DNA from: Kryptolebias marmoratus
Taxonomy: Eukaryota > Chordata > Actinopteri > Cyprinodontiformes > Rivulidae
DNA: 64,000 nucleotides
Direction of reading: 5' to 3'
Assembly: GCF_001649575.2 (NCBI RefSeq)
Contig: NC_051452.1
Location: 15,093,255 to 15,157,254, forward strand
Shown: positions 59,216-64,000 of the stretch, piece by piece
How the letters are laid out: every line of letters begins with the position of its first letter
How positions within the stretch are numbered: position 1 is the first letter of the stretch
The notes under the pieces: generated by a model
The model's database searches: none
The model's input: the letters and a program-made list of their open reading frames with translations, nothing else
Told to the model about the DNA's origin: nothing
Program-made: the position numbers and the translations under genes

Positions 59216-60089
59216 ACTGTTTACTTACCCTGTTCTTCAGTAGGTGCAATGGCATAAAGTGACACAATACATATACACATTACTGTCCAGCCCAGCTCAG
59301 GATCTAAGAATCCTTTTTTATTCCCCACTTCAGTTAATTGAGATTTGTAGACTTCTGTTTCGGCACAGCTCTCTTAAAGGAAGGGAGTATTTTTTGTGCC
59401 ATTAAGTTGAACAAACATTAACGTGTCATGCTCAACTCTCACAGGTGCACTTTCAACTCTGCCAGCTTGCTCACTGAAGTTAGGACAGGTTGTTTCATTG
59501 TATCATCAAATCACACTCCTAACTCTGTTTACTATTATAGACTTCAATAGCAGCATTTCTCCTGGGGGCAATAACAGTCTTACTTGTCAGAGTTGAAATT
59601 AAAGATATTTACAATCACATTACTACAAACAGATAATTAAATTTAGGATAATTCCAATTATATTAGTAAATAATATGTTTAAAATATCTATAAATCCTTA
59701 AAAAAGTAAAAGTGGTTGGACTTAACATTTACTGATCAGAGTGAAGATGTATTGCAGATATTGTTGTAGTCTAAATGAAACAGAATATTTACTCGGAGAA
59801 ACTTACATTTTAGATGTTATCCACAGTCCCATGGTTTGTAGGATTCCTGTATTGTTTATTTGGAAAGTCTAGTTGAAGACTGTTGAATTTGTGACTTTTG
59901 GACTTGTGTTACTTCATAATACTACAGGTTCACATTTTATCCTATCTAATGTATAATGTTGTAAAGAAGTGTGTGCTGTTACCAGGCACATGTGAATATG
60001 AGAATAATTTTCATATAAGAACAATTATTATTATTAGTAGTAGTAGTAATATTTTCTATCATCAGAATAGCAATAAATAATTAATTTAA

Positions 60090-60775
60090 TTTTACAATCT
60101 CAGACACAATGGTCAGTAGTACTGGCGCCCCCCAGGGGTGTGTCAGCTCACCATTCTTGTTTACTTTATACACAAACAATTGTGTTAGCTTAGAGCCAAA
60201 TCAGCAAGTTGTAAAATTTTCAGATAATACTGTCATTCAAGACAAGTAGGTAGTCTGGTATGTCAAGCACAAACTTGACATAAACACCAGTAAGACAGCT
60301 GTGATGCTGCTGGATCATAGATCAGCTGATGAGCAGAACCTCGTGACCATACACAGTAATGCCATTAAACAGGTTACTTTATTTAAATACTTTGGTGTTC
60401 ATATTGACAGTGACTTGAGCTGGAAGACACTAGTTGCCAGTCATTTTACAGGTAAATAATATCTGACAGCTCTCGTGTCTCACATCCAGAACACACAAAC
60501 ACTCATTTGTCCCTCTTTCTATTAAAGTTACCAATAAACAAATCAAATCTTAATATTCAATAAATTATGTATGACTAATTCTGCAGCCTTATTAAAAGTT
60601 AGCATATTTGCACATTGACATTTGAAATTATTACTGTCATGTTTTTATTGTTACAATCTTTATTGTCTTAATGTTCTGTGGTGGTTGTGTTGTCTCAAAT
60701 GTTTTAATTGTTGTGCAGCAGTGGCTAGCAAAATGTCTCCCATAGGAGACAAATAAAGAACTTTGAACTTTAAAA
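60090..60775 (+). mobile_element. CR1/L2-clade LINE reverse-transcriptase fragment
   Basis: Plus strand reads GAPQGCVSSPFLFTLYTNN, QVVKFSDNTVIQD (catalytic FADD decayed to FSDN) and FKYFGVHIDSDLSWK. The 3' end is GGAGACAAATAAAGAACTTT. Stops and shifts throughout. Confidence 0.75.
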
Positions 60776-61329
60776 TATATCTAATACATATCTATGCTGT
60801 CCATTAAATGTTGGAACAACCATTTATAGTTTTTAAGGGTTTCTAGATATTTTCAACTTATATTTTACTAACACAAGTGGAATTGTGGCTCCTAAATTTG
60901 AGTTTTTAATGAATGTAAATATTGTTAATTTCAATTTTGACAAGTAAGAATGTTATTGTGACCAGAAGAAATGCTGTTATTGAAGTGTAAAACAGTAAAT
61001 AAAAAAGTCAGATTTGATTATACAGTAAAACTAGCTGCCATGCTTTGCACCAACTCTAGCCAGCAAACAGGTTGCTACTATAAAATTACCCTATTTCAAA
61101 AGAAGAAAATGATAGTTTTTTTGTTTAAACATTTGATGTGTTTACTATATTCTATTGTGGGGAGAAAAGTATGTTTTTATGAGATTTGTAGATCATTGCA
61201 TTCAGTTTTTTAATTTTTGTAATTATTTGTTTTGTTTTGTTTTCACATTTTACACAACATCCCAATCCGGGTTGTAGATGTTCCTGTTCATGATTGTATT
61301 TAATCTAAAATCGTGACTTCGATGGAGCC

Positions 61330-62091
61330 TCGTCAGTCCCAGTGGCATCAGCACCTGGAGTCAGGATGTTGCTGCTGATGATCCGGATCCGGATCCGCCC
61401 AGCTCGGCGTCACAGCACCGACAAGATGGCTGAGATTACGGGTCGAAAGTGAGGGAGGAAACAAAAACAGTGGCGAGCTCTTCTTGCTGGAGATGACAGA
61501 GCTTCGGAGCTGCTGAGGGTCCAGTTTGGGGGGCAGAGAGAGACGCCGGGTGTGTTCCGGACTCCGGTCTGCGAGTCCAGTTTTTTTCCGGATGTAAACA
61601 AACTGTGGTCCAAAGCAGTGCGCAGACGGAACATTCATCACGGAGCTAACCTGCTAACCATGTTTACTAGCTGACACCACCGTGACACAGAGAAGACGCT
61701 TCCAGAAAGTGACACTTGGAGTCATTTTTAAATAAATAGTTGCTGCTTCTAAGTATTCGTGTAAGCTAGTTTCTGTTGCAGCAGCATAACTTTTCCAGCG
61801 CAGGAAATTAGATTTAACTCTTGGCTAATGTTCATCCAGCTGGTTAGCATGCTAACATTGCGGATTTCTTGCAGCTCCGGAGTTAGCATTAGCAACTGTT
61901 CCGACACAGAAAAGCTCCGTCGCTGTGTGTGAGAGGGACATTTTCGTCACTGTTTAGAAGTACCGGAGGCGGCTGTCGGCGGTCCCGGGGAACCGGGAGA
62001 CCCGTTTGGATTGCTAACATTGAAGGCATCACAGCCGGGAGCGTGAGAACAAGTGAAGCCGAGGAGAACCGAGCCCTGCGTCGGCTTCGTC
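61330..62091 (+). promoter_or_regulatory. stk24 promoter and 5' UTR, GC-rich
   Basis: GC- and CG-rich region leading to the stk24 start, much richer than its flanks. It contains the palindrome TTAGCATGCTAA near 61844. A short upstream reading frame (61828-61932, 35 codons with stop) ends 159 bp before the start codon. TSS unknown. Confidence 0.5.
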
Positions 62092-62133
62092 ATGGCCCAT
62101 TCTCCCGTCCAGGGGAACCTGCCGGGGATGCAG
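62092..62133 (+). CDS. stk24: stk24 (MST3) first coding exon
   Basis: Encodes MAHSPVQGNLPGMQ and ends at CAG|GTAAGC in phase 0. The known isoform b start of STK24 is MAHSPVQSGLPGMQ, followed by the kinase domain. STK24 is a germinal-centre STE20-family serine/threonine kinase acting in apoptosis, cytoskeletal and CCM/striatin-complex signalling. Only this N-terminal tag is in the window; I saw no kinase-domain exon before 64000. The related stk25 starts differently (MAHLRGFANQ), so stk24 is favoured. The start has a good context (GTC ATG G). Confidence 0.85.
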
Positions 62134-62629
62134 GTAAGCCGAGCGTGTGGTTAACTTGTTAATGCTGTGGAGGTCACCGTCAGAACAAAATGTACTGTTT
62201 GTCTCCCTGCTGTGGGTTTCTCTCTGCACTGACTGTACTGTACAGTGACGCGTTTAAGGACTCTGGTGCGGCTCGTAAATTTTACTCAGGACACCAAGGT
62301 ATTAATCTCCTGGTAGCAGAAGATAAAACAGCATTAGTCTTAAAATAAGTGACATTAACAAAACTCAGAATTAATTTAGGCCAGCTAATAGTAGTTGATA
62401 TAACTAATGTTGAGATTTAAAGTTGAAATATTGTCAAATTTCCAACCCAAAATTGTCCATTTTATGGTGCTGACACAAACACTCGTTCCCAATAAAAGCT
62501 TTTGTCTGATTGAAATATACATTATTTACTTAAAATGACTTCAGAAAGTATTCAGACCTCCTTCACTTAATTAAATGTCTACCCTCAGTTTTACCCAGTT
62601 TTGCCAATTTCTTAAAAATAATTGAAGAC

Positions 62630-62860
62630 CGTAGGACTGCATATCGCCCGCTGTCTGTCATGTCAGAGTGATAAAGTAAGGTCTCCTCATTATGTTATAG
62701 CTACTTTGGTCTCATGCATTATTGTATTTGCCAGAACTCTGAGAGCTCAAAGTATAAGTTGGGAATCGGTCTCAGCTGCTACCACTCCAAATATTAGCTC
62801 TATCTGTGAAACTGACTGAGTTGTAGCAACTTTGGTGTTTAACTCTGGCGGCCATCTAGA
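62630..62860 (+). repeat. Family-A repeat copy
   Basis: GCATATCGCCCGCTGTCTGT, CATGTCAGAGTGAT, CTCAGCTGCTACCACTCCAA and CGGCCATCTAGAGTTGGATT. Confidence 0.65.
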
Positions 62861-63169
62861 GTTGGATTTCTCCTGTACAAATCCTCTCAGTTTCAGTCTG
62901 GTCAGATGGAGATTTTTGGTGGAACCATGTTCAGGTTTTCAGGAATGTTTCAAACCGGGGCTCCAGCTGGTCCACTGTAGGGCATTTACAAAATTGTCCT
63001 TAAGTCACTCCTGTGTTGTTGTCAATCTTTGGCCCAGTCTGACATCCTGAGCTCTGAGGAGTAACTTTATATTTAGGATATCTCCCTTAACCTTGACCAA
63101 TCTCCCCTGCTGCTGTAGTACACCCCCACTGCATGATGCTACCACCATCATGCTTTACTGTTGGTGTTT

Positions 63170-63500
63170 TGTAAAATATTGAGACAGGATCGGAAGAAGT
63201 CGGCACAATAAATCACACTCACACTGCTTCTGCTAGAATAATTGTGTCACTTTATTCCGCCACAGAAAACAGCAAAACAAGCAGCATTTCAATGCTTCTT
63301 CTGTTTTTCCTTTTTGCTTGAACATTATGTAGCTTCTTCACGATCCTGTTCCTGACGCCAAAAATGTTTTGTGAAATATTTAGACAGGATCGGAAGAAGT
63401 CGGCACAATAAATCACACTCACACTGTTTCTGCTAGAATAATCGTGTAACTTTATTCCGCCACAGAACACAAAGCAAGCGGTATTTCAATGCTTCACATC
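63170..63500 (-). mobile_element. Internally deleted LTR retroelement remnant
   Basis: Two direct copies of about 115 bp (63176-63299 and 63376-63495) share GACAGGATCGGAAGAAGTCG, GCACAATAAATCACACTCAC and TTTATTCCGCCACAGAA. On the minus strand each carries GGCGGAATAAAG and ends CAAAACA. Between them is TTTTTGGCGTCAGGAACAGG, in the position and style of a primer-binding site, then a short leader. No protein-coding part remains. Confidence 0.55.
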
Positions 63501-64000
63501 CCCGTGATGCTAACTTAGTAAAACATAAGCGCCTCTTACCTTGACACTGGACTGGATTGCCGACAGTCCGGGCAGAGTAGCATCAACTAGCTGGGTGTTT
63601 GCGCGCAACCCGCAGCAGACTCTGTCCAGGGGTCGGTGCTTCCCCGTATTAAAGAGGTGAATAAACAAAGACCGCGTGCGAAGAGGGAGGGCTAGTCCCT
63701 CCACACAGGTGTTCCTGCTATAAGTTAGGCGTTTGGTTTTGAAAAACATGTTTTCTGTGGCGGAATAAAGTAACACAATTATTTGGAAAACATGTTTTCC
63801 AAAACCAGCAGCCACTTTCTCAGACTCCCAAGTGTCTGCACACAGAACAACATAAGTTCCCTTTCAGTCGATTCACTCGGTACAACATATGTACTATGGG
63901 ATATCACGCTCCCGCGTGTCCTGGCTGAAGACACCTTTAATCACGCCTTTAGGCAAATGACGTGATGACGACAAGTGACAGGCCCCGCCTGCACTATGTA

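Larger units (their letters stand above)
57654..62091. other. Intergenic region between divergent slc4a10 and stk24
   Basis: Holds both GC-rich promoter regions at its ends. In the middle are the Tc1 remnant, the SINE-like repeat and the CR1/L2 LINE fragment. From 59216 to 60090 and from 60776 to 61320 I see only AT-rich sequence with a short (TTA/TAG) run near 60027. Confidence 0.7.
62134..64000 (+). other. stk24 intron 1 (partial)
   Basis: No kinase-domain exon is recognisable. It holds a family-A interspersed repeat (about 62630-62860), the LTR-type remnant at 63170-63500, and GC-richer sequence of probable transposon origin up to the window end, including the inverted copy of an LTR polyadenylation segment near 63757. 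Confidence 0.6.

Overview
The window looks like nuclear DNA of a teleost fish, probably a percomorph. It is AT-rich, has short conserved exons split by long introns, has no compact or operon-like gene layout, and is crowded with fish-type transposon remnants (Rex3/RTE, L2/CR1-like and restriction-endonuclease-type LINEs, Tc1-like and hAT elements) plus simple repeats. Two assembly gaps occur (5057-5791 and 57929-58009). I cannot name the species.

Most of the window (2724-57653) is the 5' half of one minus-strand gene, slc4a10 (NBCn2/NCBE, a sodium-coupled bicarbonate transporter of the SLC4 family). Fifteen coding exons have usable splice sites and compatible phases. Together they encode about 643 residues without a stop: the whole N-terminal cytoplasmic domain and the first membrane segments. 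The rest of the membrane domain and the 3' end lie beyond position 1. The conserved start codon is at 57653 beside a GC-rich, partly unsequenced promoter. An apparent second promoter and first exon lie inside intron 2, near 47.1-47.7 kb, and a weaker candidate is near 47.8-48.2 kb.

On the plus strand at 62092-62133 is the first coding exon of stk24 (MST3, a germinal-centre kinase), with a GC-rich upstream region. Its remaining exons lie beyond 64000. The two genes are divergent, with start codons about 4.4 kb apart.

Introns hold no further gene I can support. Two hAT-type elements keep perfect 8-bp target-site duplications (29679-30710 and 37878-38090). A relative of the second ends about 15 bp from a slc4a10 splice donor. 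Other notable structures are a foldback-like array (14820-15715), a 46-bp perfect palindrome (46981-47026), three degenerate satellite-like tracts, a recurring interspersed repeat with more than ten copies, and an LTR-leader-LTR remnant (63170-63500). I found no CRISPR array, operon, tRNA or rRNA gene. No wholly new biological system is evident; the alternative slc4a10 promoter is the most useful lead.
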